This document shows, piece after piece, positions 1 through 6,413 of a stretch of 37,882 nt of DNA. The stretch spans positions 1 to 37,882 of the forward strand of contig JAUWJD010000037.1 of the NCBI GenBank assembly GCA_030607875.1. Reading direction: 5' to 3'. Every line of letters starts with the position of its first letter. Within the stretch, counting starts at the first letter, position 1. The stretch is from Chloroflexota bacterium (GTDB lineage Bacteria > Chloroflexota > Anaerolineae > UBA2200). A program made the position numbers and the translations under genes. The notes under the pieces were generated by a model, which was not told the origin of the DNA, made no database searches, and saw nothing but the letters and a program-made list of their open reading frames with translations.

Positions 1-56
1 ACCTCCAGCACGAGCCTGGCCTTCAACTCTGGCTTGAACGTTCGTCGCCTTACCAT
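1..56 (-). CDS. IS3-family transposase OrfA, N-terminal fragment cut by window edge
   Basis: Only 18 codons are present, reading MVRRRTFKPELKARLVLE. This matches the start of IS3/IS911-type OrfA proteins, which open with a basic Arg-Arg-Lys-Phe-(S/T)-x-E-(F/L)-K pattern leading into the first helix of a helix-turn-helix that binds the IS ends. A strong purine-rich ribosome site lies upstream of the ATG at 56. The start differs from the OrfA at the right edge, so the two are different elements. The family call rests on a short stretch and on the IS-end octamer nearby. Confidence 0.6.
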   Translation of the reverse strand, partial: MVRRRTFKPELKARLVLE

Positions 57-107
57 CCTGTCTCCCCCCTCTTGGACTAAGTCTATTTGAACTAACGTAG
101 GTGTCCA
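1..107 (-). mobile_element. IS3-family element, 5' end only
   Basis: The outer end is marked by GGTGTCCA at 100-107, which read on the minus strand is TGGACACC, the same terminal octamer as the element at the right edge of the window. About 44 bases further in is a purine-rich ribosome site (gaggggggag) and the start of a transposase OrfA. The element runs off the left edge, so its length, its other terminus and any target duplication cannot be seen. The exact end base is inferred from the shared octamer. Confidence 0.6.
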
Positions 108-206
108 AATCTAGGGGGTCACTACACTCTTCTGTACAATAAGATGTACAAAATGTAATCACAGAGCCTGAACAAAGGGAGGATACCGGCGCAATCATTA
201 CGGAAA

Positions 207-212
207 TATAAT
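207..212 (+). promoter_or_regulatory. Possible -10 box upstream of the regulator gene
   Basis: TATAAT occurs 116 bases before the regulator start, but no good -35 lies 17 bases upstream, so it is weak as a promoter. Between it and the gene are an 8-bp palindrome CTACGTAG (263-270) and a 12-bp palindrome CGCCAGCTGGCG (275-286) that could be an operator. Nothing else was recognised in 108-327. Confidence 0.25.
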
Positions 213-327
213 GTTTTGGGAGCGACTTTGTCATATCTTATTCATCTTTCCTACGTCATCAGCTACGTAGTGGACGCCAGCTGGCGCCGCTTGGGTCCAG
301 TGAGTGATAAGACCACGGTGAGGAACA

Positions 328-1116
328 ATGGCTCTAGTAGTGATTGCTGATGGAGACTTTTCTCTCAGTCAGGTTTTGCAGGAACAATTACAAAGCCACG
401 GCCATCAGGTGCTGGTGGGCTGCACTGCTCGCGATGCCTTGAGACTCGCAGAACGCTATCACCCCGACTTGATTGTGCTCAGCACTGTCCTTCCCAGATG
501 CAATGTCTCGGAGTTCTATCAACAACTCAGATCCTCACCCAATCTCGCCCAGACGCCAGTGCTCTTTTTCCGTGTCCATCTTCAAGTAGCTGAGGACTTA
601 AGCGAATTCAGCCATCGAACGAACACTCATGTCCGAGGACCATCCGCACTCAGCGAATTCACCTTACGTGCCGATTCCCTGCTCCGCCGTAAGCGTCAAG
701 AGCAACCGCCTGCCCTGCCCAGCCATCTGATCGCAGGCAATCTGGTTCTGCACACCCGCAACATGTCCGTGCAGTGCAATGGCCGACTCGTCGATCTCAC
801 CCCCATCGAATTCGAATTGCTGCGCTACCTCATGCTTCACGTCGACGAAGCCTGCACGGCCAGACGCCTTTTGCAGAACATCTGGGGCTACCCTCCTGGT
901 ACTGGCAGCACAGACGTTGTTCGTACGCACATCAGAAACCTGCGCCACAAGATCGAGGATTGCCCAGCACGACCGGTTCTCATACGCACCTTCCGCAACC
1001 ATGGCTACATGGTGTCTAGCAACGAACAGAGCTCGAGCCTTGAGGGACCCTGGATGACCACCCTAGCACACAGCCTCGAGAGCGAACCTTCACAGTGCTC
1101 AGCAACAGCGGCTTGA
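328..1116 (+). CDS. OmpR/PhoB-type regulator with a degenerate receiver domain
   Basis: 262 residues. Residues 1-125 have the fold pattern of a response-regulator receiver but the active site is lost. The phosphoacceptor position is Ser52 (context HPDLIVLSTVLP), the conserved Lys is Gly104 (VRGP) and the Ser/Thr switch position is Arg82. The TadZ receiver encoded downstream has HPSLILMDTNLP and VKP at the same places. Residues about 135-230 are a winged helix of the OmpR type, with LTPIEFELLRYL, the recognition-helix region DVVRTHIRNLRHKIE and the wing IRTFRNHGYM. It probably binds DNA without phosphorylation. Just downstream, two promoters of the pilus locus carry arrays of 11-bp direct repeats, the usual site for this family, so it is the natural candidate regulator of the Flp genes. 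ATG start with aggaac upstream. Confidence 0.85.
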   Translation: MALVVIADGDFSLSQVLQEQLQSHGHQVLVGCTARDALRLAERYHPDLIVLSTVLPRCNVSEFYQQLRSSPNLAQTPVLFFRVHLQVAEDLSEFSHRTNTHVRGPSALSEFTLRADSLLRRKRQEQPPALPSHLIAGNLVLHTRNMSVQCNGRLVDLTPIEFELLRYLMLHVDEACTARRLLQNIWGYPPGTGSTDVVRTHIRNLRHKIEDCPARPVLIRTFRNHGYMVSSNEQSSSLEGPWMTTLAHSLESEPSQCSATAA

Positions 1117-1308
1117 GTGCAGCGCACAATTGAGCTTGCTGCAGAGTACTGCGCCGAAGGTTACCAAACAGAGAAAGTCCTTTTTATGCGACAATCGAGC
1201 CCAAGGGGTTTGGAAACTGATGCCCGAAGCAGTAGCTTATCCGGTGTATGCGTTGTCGCACTTATCGTATCAATATGGTAGCAAAAACGAGGTCAAAAGG
1301 TATCGATT
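1117..1308 (+). other. Intergenic stretch without recognised gene
   Basis: No convincing coding frame. A 73-codon open frame begins at 1130 but has no ribosome site or family resemblance and runs across the operator repeats, so it is not called. The stretch leads into the operator and promoter of the first Flp gene. Confidence 0.5.
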
Positions 1309-1352
1309 CTCACATACCTTTCACGCTATGCTCACGGAACCTTCACGCTAGA
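1309..1352 (+). promoter_or_regulatory. Operator: four tandem 11-bp direct repeats upstream of flp1
   Basis: Four contiguous 11-base units follow the pattern (C/T)TCAC-N6: CTCACATACCT (1309-1319), TTCACGCTATG (1320-1330), CTCACGGAACC (1331-1341) and TTCACGCTAGA (1342-1352). The last unit overlaps the -35 position of the promoter. An 11-bp period puts every unit on the same helix face, the layout bound head-to-tail by OmpR/PhoB-family dimers that activate transcription. The winged-helix regulator at 328-1116 is the likely binder. A diverged copy lies at 1944-1987. Confidence 0.7.
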
Positions 1353-1373
1353 CGTCTGAGCATATGATATACT
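1345..1373 (+). promoter_or_regulatory. Promoter of flp1 with extended -10
   Basis: The -10 is TATACT (1368-1373) preceded by TGA, an extended -10 (TGnTATACT). Seventeen bases upstream the -35 is ACGCTA, a poor match that would need an activator. The whole block GCTAGACG-N13-TATACT recurs exactly in the second promoter at 1980-2008. Confidence 0.65.
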
Positions 1374-1486
1374 GCTCACAGATTCGCACAGTTCCTCATC
1401 GTTCTAAGTGGTTTCTAGTCGATGGGCAGAGACATTATCCGGCGAATCACCCGAGAAAAATCACTGAAGAAAGGAGGTGGGACATC

Positions 1487-1660
1487 ATGTTGTGGCTCAA
1501 GTCGCTGCGCCGTGAGGAGGGACAGGATCTGACCGAGTACGCCCTGCTCATCGGCCTCATCGTCGTCCTTGCCGTCGGTGCTATCACACTCATGGGATCG
1601 AGCATTCGCGACATTCTCTCGAGCATCGCGTCCACGTTGTCCGGAGTTCTCGCACCGTAA
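1487..1660 (+). CDS. flp: Flp-type IVb pilin (copy 1, intact processing site)
   Basis: 57 residues, normal for Flp major pilins. A basic leader of 12 residues ends in Gly12 and is followed by QDLTEYALL, so Glu17 and Tyr18 lie at +5 and +6 of the mature protein as in Flp prepilins. One hydrophobic helix follows (residues about 19-38). The A24 prepilin peptidase at 6414 would cleave after Gly12 and the TadA/TadB/TadC machine would polymerise the product into surface fibres. The start is set by a strong ribosome site, aaggaggtggg, just before the ATG. It is transcribed from the operator-controlled promoter at 1345-1373 through a leader of about 107 bases. Confidence 0.92.
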   Translation: MLWLKSLRREEGQDLTEYALLIGLIVVLAVGAITLMGSSIRDILSSIASTLSGVLAP

Positions 1661-1759
1661 CGAGTGAGTTCACCGAACAGTGAAGGAGAACGGGGAAGTG
1701 CAGGCGGAGCGCCATGGTCAGAAGGAGCGCCGCCTCCAGCCTCCTCCAATGGGTCAACT

Positions 1760-1915
1760 GTGGGGGCGGATAGACCAGGACGAGCACACAGTCGGAGCCT
1801 GGTCGACTTCGCCCAACAACTCTCGCAGTGGATCGTGCTGCATACATTCGACATGGTGGCGTCTTTTGTGCACACAGCGTGATCACCGCTGTAGCATACA
1901 ACAACTGCACCCCGC
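1760..1915 (+). pseudogene. Decayed tadE-like gene of module copy 1
   Basis: From the GTG at 1760 a 40-codon frame reads MGADRPGRAHSRSLVDFA and later FDMVASFVHTA before a TGA at 1880-1882. It aligns without gaps over its first 18 codons with the intact tadE at 2605 (MEMDRKEGIRGQSLVEFA), and both GTG starts are 36 bases before the AGC of SLV. The distance from the preceding flp stop to that AGC is also nearly equal (136 versus 138 bases). After the stop, the next frame reads VITAVAYNNC, resembling VITNAAREGAYYGC of the intact copy, so a frameshift is likely. The processing Gly is Ser and Glu+5 is Asp. It could still make a short peptide. Confidence 0.5.
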
Positions 1916-1943
1916 GCCACGCAGCACCATCAAGGTGGAGATC

Positions 1944-1987
1944 TTCATCCACCTTTCACACCATGCTCGCAATTGGGCTTTGCTAGA
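1944..1987 (+). promoter_or_regulatory. Second operator copy: diverged 11-bp direct repeats
   Basis: Units in register with the first operator: TTCATCCACCT (1944-1954), TTCACACCATG (1955-1965), CTCGCAATTGG (1966-1976) and GCTTTGCTAGA (1977-1987). Units 2 and 3 keep the (C/T)TC(A/G)C core and the fourth keeps only the GCTAGA end that forms the -35. Flanks match the first site too. Binding is expected to be weaker than at 1309-1352, while the -35 is better. Confidence 0.5.
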
Positions 1988-2008
1988 CGCTGGGCCTTGT
2001 GCTATACT
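1980..2008 (+). promoter_or_regulatory. Promoter of the BldC-like/flp2 unit with extended -10
   Basis: The -35 is TTGCTA (1980-1985), followed by a 17-base spacer and TATACT (2003-2008), with TGC before it as an extended -10. It is a homologous copy of the flp1 promoter with a -35 closer to consensus, so it may depend less on the activator. Early transcribed sequence (ggattcac) also resembles that of copy 1. Confidence 0.65.
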
Positions 2009-2094
2009 CACTACGGATTCACAAAGATCCGACCGGTTTCGAGGGATTTCAATGAGATCGCAGGCATTTTCGCAGCAGTTATCGGAGGGTGTGT

Positions 2095-2304
2095 GTGGCA
2101 ACTGACGAATGGAAAATCATACTGAAGGCCAGAGAGGCGGCCGATTACCTGCGCATTAGCCTGTTCACTTTGAACAAAATCGAGCGCCAAGGCAAATTGA
2201 TACCGTGCCGCACGCCGGGAGGCCACCGTCGCTATACGCTTCAGATGCTGAATCAGTTCCTGGAGGAGAACCGCTTGGCACCGAATGGCGGCGCCAAAGA
2301 ATAG
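2095..2304 (+). CDS. BldC-like MerR-type helix-turn-helix protein
   Basis: 69 residues with a single winged-HTH domain of the MerR/excisionase type. AREAADYLRIS forms the first helices, TLNKIERQGKLIP the recognition region and RTPGGHRRYT the wing, the last being the signature of BldC and MerR-like DNA binders. Such small proteins bind direct repeats as head-to-tail oligomers. The GTG at 2095 is preferred because GGAGGG at 2084-2089 is then 6 bases away; the upstream GTG at 2089 touches the ribosome site. It sits between the second promoter and flp2, where copy 1 has only a short leader, so it looks inserted into the duplicated module and may regulate it. Confidence 0.8.
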   Translation: MATDEWKIILKAREAADYLRISLFTLNKIERQGKLIPCRTPGGHRRYTLQMLNQFLEENRLAPNGGAKE

Positions 2305-2326
2305 GGGAAGGAGGACACCGATCATC

Positions 2327-2503
2327 ATGTCGTGGCTAAAGGTGACATCTTGGGTACGCCCTACGCAAGTCCAGAACCTGAGCCAGCACGTCCTTCTCAT
2401 GGGCATCATCGCTGTCCTTGCTGTCGCTGCCCTGACGTTGATCGGAACGATACTCCTCTACGTTCTGTCCCGCGTTGTGGGTATGTGGCATTGGGCTCGA
2501 TGA
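2327..2503 (+). CDS. Flp pilin paralogue lacking the prepilin processing motif (copy 2)
   Basis: 58 residues, clearly homologous to the Flp pilin at 1487: both begin M-x-WLK and share the block LL(I/M)G(L/I)I-VLAV-A(I/L)TL(I/M)G. At the processing site the first copy has G|QDLTEY while this one has V|QNLSQH: Gly-1 to Val, Glu+5 to Gln and Tyr+6 to His. Those are the residues needed for cleavage and assembly, so it probably stays as a small membrane protein or is a decaying duplicate. The ribosome site (ggaaggagg) and start context resemble copy 1. It follows the BldC-like gene in the same transcript. Confidence 0.75.
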   Translation: MSWLKVTSWVRPTQVQNLSQHVLLMGIIAVLAVAALTLIGTILLYVLSRVVGMWHWAR

Positions 2504-2604
2504 TGGCTGACGGGCAGACGGAACACGAGGACAAGAACAGGGAGAATGGGCGGAGTGCGAGGTGGGACTGCGCTTTGCCATATTCCTGTCCCAAGAGGTA
2601 GAAT

Positions 2605-2994
2605 GTGGAGATGGATCGGAAGGAGGGCATCCGAGGACAGAGCCTGGTCGAATTCGCTCTATCCATCTCGCTATTGATGCTGCTCTTGCTGGGCGTGTTC
2701 GACCTGGGCCGCGTCTTTCACACGTACATCGTCATCACCAACGCAGCACGCGAGGGTGCCTACTACGGCTGTATGCATCCTCTCGACAGCAGCGGAATCC
2801 AAGAGCGAGTGGTCAGTGAGGCACAGAACTCTGGCATCACCCTGACAGCCGACAACGTGAACATCAGCACCTCTGGCCTCAGTGGCACTCCAATGTGTGT
2901 CAAGGTGCATCATGATTTCCCTTTACTCACCACGTGGCTCGTTGGGCGACAGACATTGCACCTCGAGAGTTGTGCAGAAATGGTGGTGTTCTGA
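2605..2994 (+). CDS. tadE: TadE-like pseudopilin
   Basis: 129 residues. A short basic leader ends in Gly11 and is followed by QSLVEFAL with Glu at +5, the class III (Tad) processing site, then a hydrophobic helix to about residue 33. The pattern FDLGR and the stretch ITNAAREGAYYG are typical of the TadE-like family. It is a minor pseudopilin of the Tad pilus processed by the prepilin peptidase. The GTG at 2605 is chosen because AAGAGG (2593-2598) lies 6 bases upstream; the ATG at 2611 is an alternative. Its stop is separated by one base from the next start, so the two are probably translationally coupled. Confidence 0.85.
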   Translation: MEMDRKEGIRGQSLVEFALSISLLMLLLLGVFDLGRVFHTYIVITNAAREGAYYGCMHPLDSSGIQERVVSEAQNSGITLTADNVNISTSGLSGTPMCVKVHHDFPLLTTWLVGRQTLHLESCAEMVVF

Positions 2995-2995
2995 G

Positions 2996-3403
2996 ATGGC
3001 CAAGGAACGATCCCGGGTCTCCCGGCACCAACGTTGCGAACGCGGACAGGGACTGGTCGAATTCGCGCTTGTTCTGCCCGTTCTGGTGCTTGTCCTGATT
3101 GCCGTGCTAGACTTTGGCCGAGCCTTGTATGCCTACAGTGTTGTCGCAAATTGTGCGCGAGAGGGAGCACGTTTCGGGATCATTTCGCCAAGCGACACCG
3201 CTGGAATCATCGCTACAGTCCACAATGCCGCCATCGGCCTGGATGTCTCCCAGCTTGCGGTCACGATCTCTGAGCCGGAGGGAACCAGCATCCAGGTGCA
3301 AGTGCACTATTCCTTCGACTTGATCACGCCATTGATGGAGCTGGTCTTGGGCAGCCGCTCCTTGACGCTCCACAGCTCATCTACAATGTACACTGGATAC
3401 TGA
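2996..3403 (+). CDS. TadE-like pseudopilin (second copy, TadF position)
   Basis: 135 residues. The leader ends in Gly17, followed by QGLVEFALVLPVLVLVL, then LDFGRALYAY and NCAREGARFG, so it is a paralogue of the gene just upstream by domain and motif order. Glu22 at +5 indicates processing by the prepilin peptidase. The pair matches the TadE/TadF pair of minor pseudopilins in Tad loci. The ATG at 2996 is one base after the stop of the upstream gene. No strong ribosome site is visible, in keeping with coupled translation. Confidence 0.85.
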   Translation: MAKERSRVSRHQRCERGQGLVEFALVLPVLVLVLIAVLDFGRALYAYSVVANCAREGARFGIISPSDTAGIIATVHNAAIGLDVSQLAVTISEPEGTSIQVQVHYSFDLITPLMELVLGSRSLTLHSSSTMYTGY

Positions 3404-3427
3404 CGTTTGTACAGCTTTGGCTTGCCT

Positions 3428-3446
3428 GCCGCCTGACTACGGCGGG
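3428..3446 (+). repeat. Intercistronic hairpin with CCGCC/GGCGG arms
   Basis: In the 108-base gap before the TadG-like gene, GCCGCC and GGCGGG flank a 7-base loop. Read on the minus strand it resembles the CCCGCC-AT...GGCGGG palindromes found at 22831, 23563 and 37642. It may be a fourth relative or an mRNA-processing hairpin. Confidence 0.35.
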
Positions 3447-3511
3447 CTGGCACATTGGGAAGGGAGCCCCCGTGCCGAGCCTCGCCGTAGGATGTGGATA
3501 GAGGTGTAGAG

Positions 3512-4429
3512 ATGAAAACGAAAAAAGCTAGCTACATGAGAGACGAATCCGGCCAGGTTCTGATCATGGTCACCGTGTACCTTATCGGCCTGCTGGCCAT
3601 GCTTGCCCTTGTCCTGGACGGTGGAAACATCTACCTGCAGCGCCGTCGCATGCAAAATGCTGCCGATGCTGGCGCTATCGCTGGAGCGCGTGTTCTGGCA
3701 CTGGATGGCACACCGGCACAAGCATACGCCGCTGCACAAGAATACACGCTCCAGCGCAACGGAGCTGATACCTGTGACGTCACCATCACTGGCACACTCG
3801 TCACTGTGGTTGCGCACAAGAATGTCGAGATGACCTTTGCTCAAATCGTGGGGATCAACCAGGTACAGGCGACCGCGCGGGCGTCGGCCACCTACAAGCC
3901 AGCTGCAGGAGTGCATGGCTTGGCTCCCATCGCCATCATGGACTTTGCCTATGAGTTCGGCCTCACCTACACCATCTGGGATGATGATACGGAGGAGCCG
4001 CCTGATCCGACAACAGGCGATATCGCAGGCAACATGCGTGGGTGGCTGAATTTCGACTGCGTCTGGCCAGATAGCTGCGGCGACGCTGGGGCAGACAATC
4101 TCTCAGACTGGATGCTCAACGGCTACCCTGGCAACAGGCCACACCAGGCCTGGTTCAGGGGTAGCGGCGGCATCAAGAACTATCCCGTGGCTATCACGAA
4201 GGCCAGGCTGGGCGATATCTTGATGATACCGGTCTATGATAGTATCGAGGACAAGTATCCCGGTAAACCCTACTACAATGTGATCAAGCTTGCTGCGTTC
4301 AGGGTTACCGCGGTCCACTCCACCGGCAACCCCAAGGGCATCGAAGGTATTTTCGAATATTACGTGGTCGGCGCCCCCCCGAGCGGCGGCGACGATGGCG
4401 GCTTGAGGACACTTGTGCTGACCCAATAG
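3512..4429 (+). CDS. TadG-like pilus assembly protein
   Basis: 305 residues. Residues about 14-36 are a transmembrane helix following SGQVLIM, then LDGGNIYLQRRRMQNAADAGAIAGA, the hallmark of the Flp pilus-assembly TadE/G-like N-terminal domain. The large rest is predicted extracellular, ending in a Gly-rich stretch, and carries no von Willebrand A motif that I can see, so it is shorter than classical TadG. Role by family: membrane-anchored accessory of the Tad pilus. ATG at 3512 is chosen since GAGGTG lies 5 bases before it; an upstream in-frame GTG at 3494 has no better site. Confidence 0.8.
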   Translation: MKTKKASYMRDESGQVLIMVTVYLIGLLAMLALVLDGGNIYLQRRRMQNAADAGAIAGARVLALDGTPAQAYAAAQEYTLQRNGADTCDVTITGTLVTVVAHKNVEMTFAQIVGINQVQATARASATYKPAAGVHGLAPIAIMDFAYEFGLTYTIWDDDTEEPPDPTTGDIAGNMRGWLNFDCVWPDSCGDAGADNLSDWMLNGYPGNRPHQAWFRGSGGIKNYPVAITKARLGDILMIPVYDSIEDKYPGKPYYNVIKLAAFRVTAVHSTGNPKGIEGIFEYYVVGAPPSGGDDGGLRTLVLTQ

Positions 4430-4442
4430 AGGTGCTGCCACC

Positions 4443-5225
4443 ATGAAGAGACGATCAGGGTACATCTGGATCATAGCAGGCATTGCACTGGCGCTGCTGG
4501 CTGGCTTGGCGGCAATGTGGGTCATACTGCGTCTGGCGCCAGCTACCATGCAACCAGCGGAACTGGTTCCGGAAATCGACGTCGTCGTCGCTGCTCACTT
4601 CATTCCACTGCGTAGACTGATCGGGCACGATGACGTCAAGGTACAAAGTATCCCTTCGGACGTTGTGCCCGAGAACGCTGCCCTCAGTGAGGAGCAGGTA
4701 GTGGGGCGGTTGGCCCTGGTCCCATTCTCGCCCGACGAGATGATCCTGACCAACAAGGTGATCTCGCCCACAGGCACGGGGCGTCAGGTGGGATTGCTCA
4801 TGGACGATGACCAGGTAGCCATGGCCTTTCCTGCAAAAGACCTGATGAGCCGCAGCCATCTCCTGCAAACCGGCGACAAAGTGGACATCCTATTCTCCAT
4901 ACCGGTTGGGGCGGCAGATGAGCAGGGCGGGCGACTGGTGACGTTCAACTCGTTGCAGAACGTGGAAATCGCCATGATTGTCTACGAAGGTGACGTGGAC
5001 ACACTGGAGGGAATCGAGGCTGCTGTACGGTCAGCGAACCCACTGTCGATTGTGTTCGCGCTGGATCCTCAGGATGCCCTGGTACTAAAGCACCTCCAGG
5101 ACAGGGAAGGCATAGTGTCCCTCGTCCTGCGGGCACCGGGTGCGCCCGAACGCTTCACTACGGAACCAGTGGACATCCAGTACCTTATGGACCGTTACCA
5201 AATGCGCATCCCCGTCTTCCCTTGA
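4443..5225 (+). CDS. cpaB: Flp pilus assembly protein CpaB/RcpC
   Basis: 260 residues. An N-terminal membrane helix at about 8-30 is followed by a SAF-like domain (VVVAAHFIPLRRLIGHDDV and a later EMILTNKVI) and the RcpC/CpaB domain (VAMAFPAKDLMSRSHLLQTGDKVDILF). In proteobacteria CpaB works with the outer-membrane secretin; no secretin gene is seen here, so it must act at the cytoplasmic membrane or cell wall. Ribosome site gaggtgc is close to the ATG. It overlaps no neighbour and precedes tadZ by 14 bases. Confidence 0.88.
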   Translation: MKRRSGYIWIIAGIALALLAGLAAMWVILRLAPATMQPAELVPEIDVVVAAHFIPLRRLIGHDDVKVQSIPSDVVPENAALSEEQVVGRLALVPFSPDEMILTNKVISPTGTGRQVGLLMDDDQVAMAFPAKDLMSRSHLLQTGDKVDILFSIPVGAADEQGGRLVTFNSLQNVEIAMIVYEGDVDTLEGIEAAVRSANPLSIVFALDPQDALVLKHLQDREGIVSLVLRAPGAPERFTTEPVDIQYLMDRYQMRIPVFP

Positions 5226-5239
5226 AGGTGAGACCCAAA

Positions 5240-6400
5240 ATGCCGCTTAGGATTCATATCATAGACAGTGATCTCAGCGTCGTGGAACAGCTGCAGCGCA
5301 TCCTCGAAACGGAAGGCTTCGAGGTGCTGACCGCAGTCACTGGACAGGCAGGTCTTGCTATGGCCGAGCTCAACCATCCGAGCCTGATCCTGATGGACAC
5401 CAACCTGCCCGATATTCACGGCCACGAGATCTGTCGTGCCCTGCGCAGCTCACCCTCGACAGCAGACACTCCTATCCTGATCTATTCAGCCAGGGCCAAG
5501 GTGGCAGACAAAGTAGCAGGTTTTAATGCAGGAGCTAACGATTACATTGTCAAGCCAGTGGCGGCTGCGGAACTGCTCGCACGGATCAACGCCGCTCTGC
5601 GCACTGAACAACCGCCGCTGGCGCACATTGTCGCCCTATGGGGCACCAAGGGAGGTGTCGGCACTACCACTTTGGCCACCAACCTGGCCGTGGCCTTGCG
5701 GTCAAAGACCCGCAAGAGGGTAACCCTGATGGATGCCTCAATCCTGGGGGGAACGCTCGACGTACTGCTTAACCTGCCGCCCAGACACACCATTGCTGAT
5801 CTGCTACCTCGCCTGGATGACCTGGATTCCGAGCTGCTGAGTTCGGTTTTGGCCATCCACTCCTCCGGGGTCAAGGCATTGTTGTCTGCGCCATGGAACA
5901 GGGATGGTACCCCAGTGCAGCCTACCCAGTTGGAGCGCATCCTTGCCTGGCTGCAGCCAGCGAGTGACTACATCGTCGTGGATACTTCCCCGTCATTGGA
6001 TGAGAGTACCCTCACAGTGTTGCAGCTCTCAAATCAGGTGATTGTCGTGCTAACGCCAGAGATGACGTCGCTGCGCAACGCCAAGCTCTTCTTGAACATG
6101 GCCGCAACTCTGCAGGACCAGTCACAGAAGCAGATACTGGCACTGAACCGGTATCCGAGCAGAGGGGGCATCAAACTTAAGGACATTGAAGCAGCACTTC
6201 GCACCAAGGTAGATGTGCAGATTCCTGCCGATGAGGCACTGGTAACCTACTCCATCAACCGTGGCATACCACTGGTTAGCAGTGACCCACGGAGCCCCGT
6301 GGCAACGGGCTTGTCCCGCCTGGCAGAGAAGGTGATGGCCGCAGCAAAAGAGGACAAGCCCGTGTCCATCCTGTCTACCGTCCTGAGAAGACGCGCTTAG
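5240..6400 (+). CDS. tadZ: TadZ/CpaE: receiver domain fused to MinD/ParA-like ATPase
   Basis: 386 residues. Residues 1-122 are a complete receiver domain: acidic Asp9 and Asp11, phosphoacceptor Asp53 (LILMDTNLPD), Ser83 and Lys105 (VKP). Residues 129 onward are a MinD/ParA-type ATPase with the deviant Walker A KGGVGTTT at 137-144, a DAS...GGTLD switch region and VVDTSPSLDE. TadZ proteins place the pilus machine at its site in the cell. Unlike the regulator at 328, this receiver should be phosphorylatable. The ATG at 5240 follows gaaggtgag at a suitable distance; a TTG at 5222 overlapping cpaB would add six residues. Confidence 0.9.
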   Translation: MPLRIHIIDSDLSVVEQLQRILETEGFEVLTAVTGQAGLAMAELNHPSLILMDTNLPDIHGHEICRALRSSPSTADTPILIYSARAKVADKVAGFNAGANDYIVKPVAAAELLARINAALRTEQPPLAHIVALWGTKGGVGTTTLATNLAVALRSKTRKRVTLMDASILGGTLDVLLNLPPRHTIADLLPRLDDLDSELLSSVLAIHSSGVKALLSAPWNRDGTPVQPTQLERILAWLQPASDYIVVDTSPSLDESTLTVLQLSNQVIVVLTPEMTSLRNAKLFLNMAATLQDQSQKQILALNRYPSRGGIKLKDIEAALRTKVDVQIPADEALVTYSINRGIPLVSSDPRSPVATGLSRLAEKVMAAAKEDKPVSILSTVLRRRA

Positions 6401-6413
6401 GGAGTGTGCCCGG

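Noticed and set aside
1083..1100. CTTCACAGTGCTCAGC inside the regulator gene as a further operator unit
   Set aside because: Only one unit is recognisable and it lies far from any promoter, so chance is likely.
1130..1351. 73-codon open frame upstream of flp1
   Set aside because: No ribosome site, no family likeness, and it runs through the operator repeats.
4443..5225. Search for an RcpA/CpaC secretin gene near cpaB
   Set aside because: No secretin-like frame exists in the locus; consistent with a cell lacking a classical outer membrane, so its absence was not treated as a deletion.
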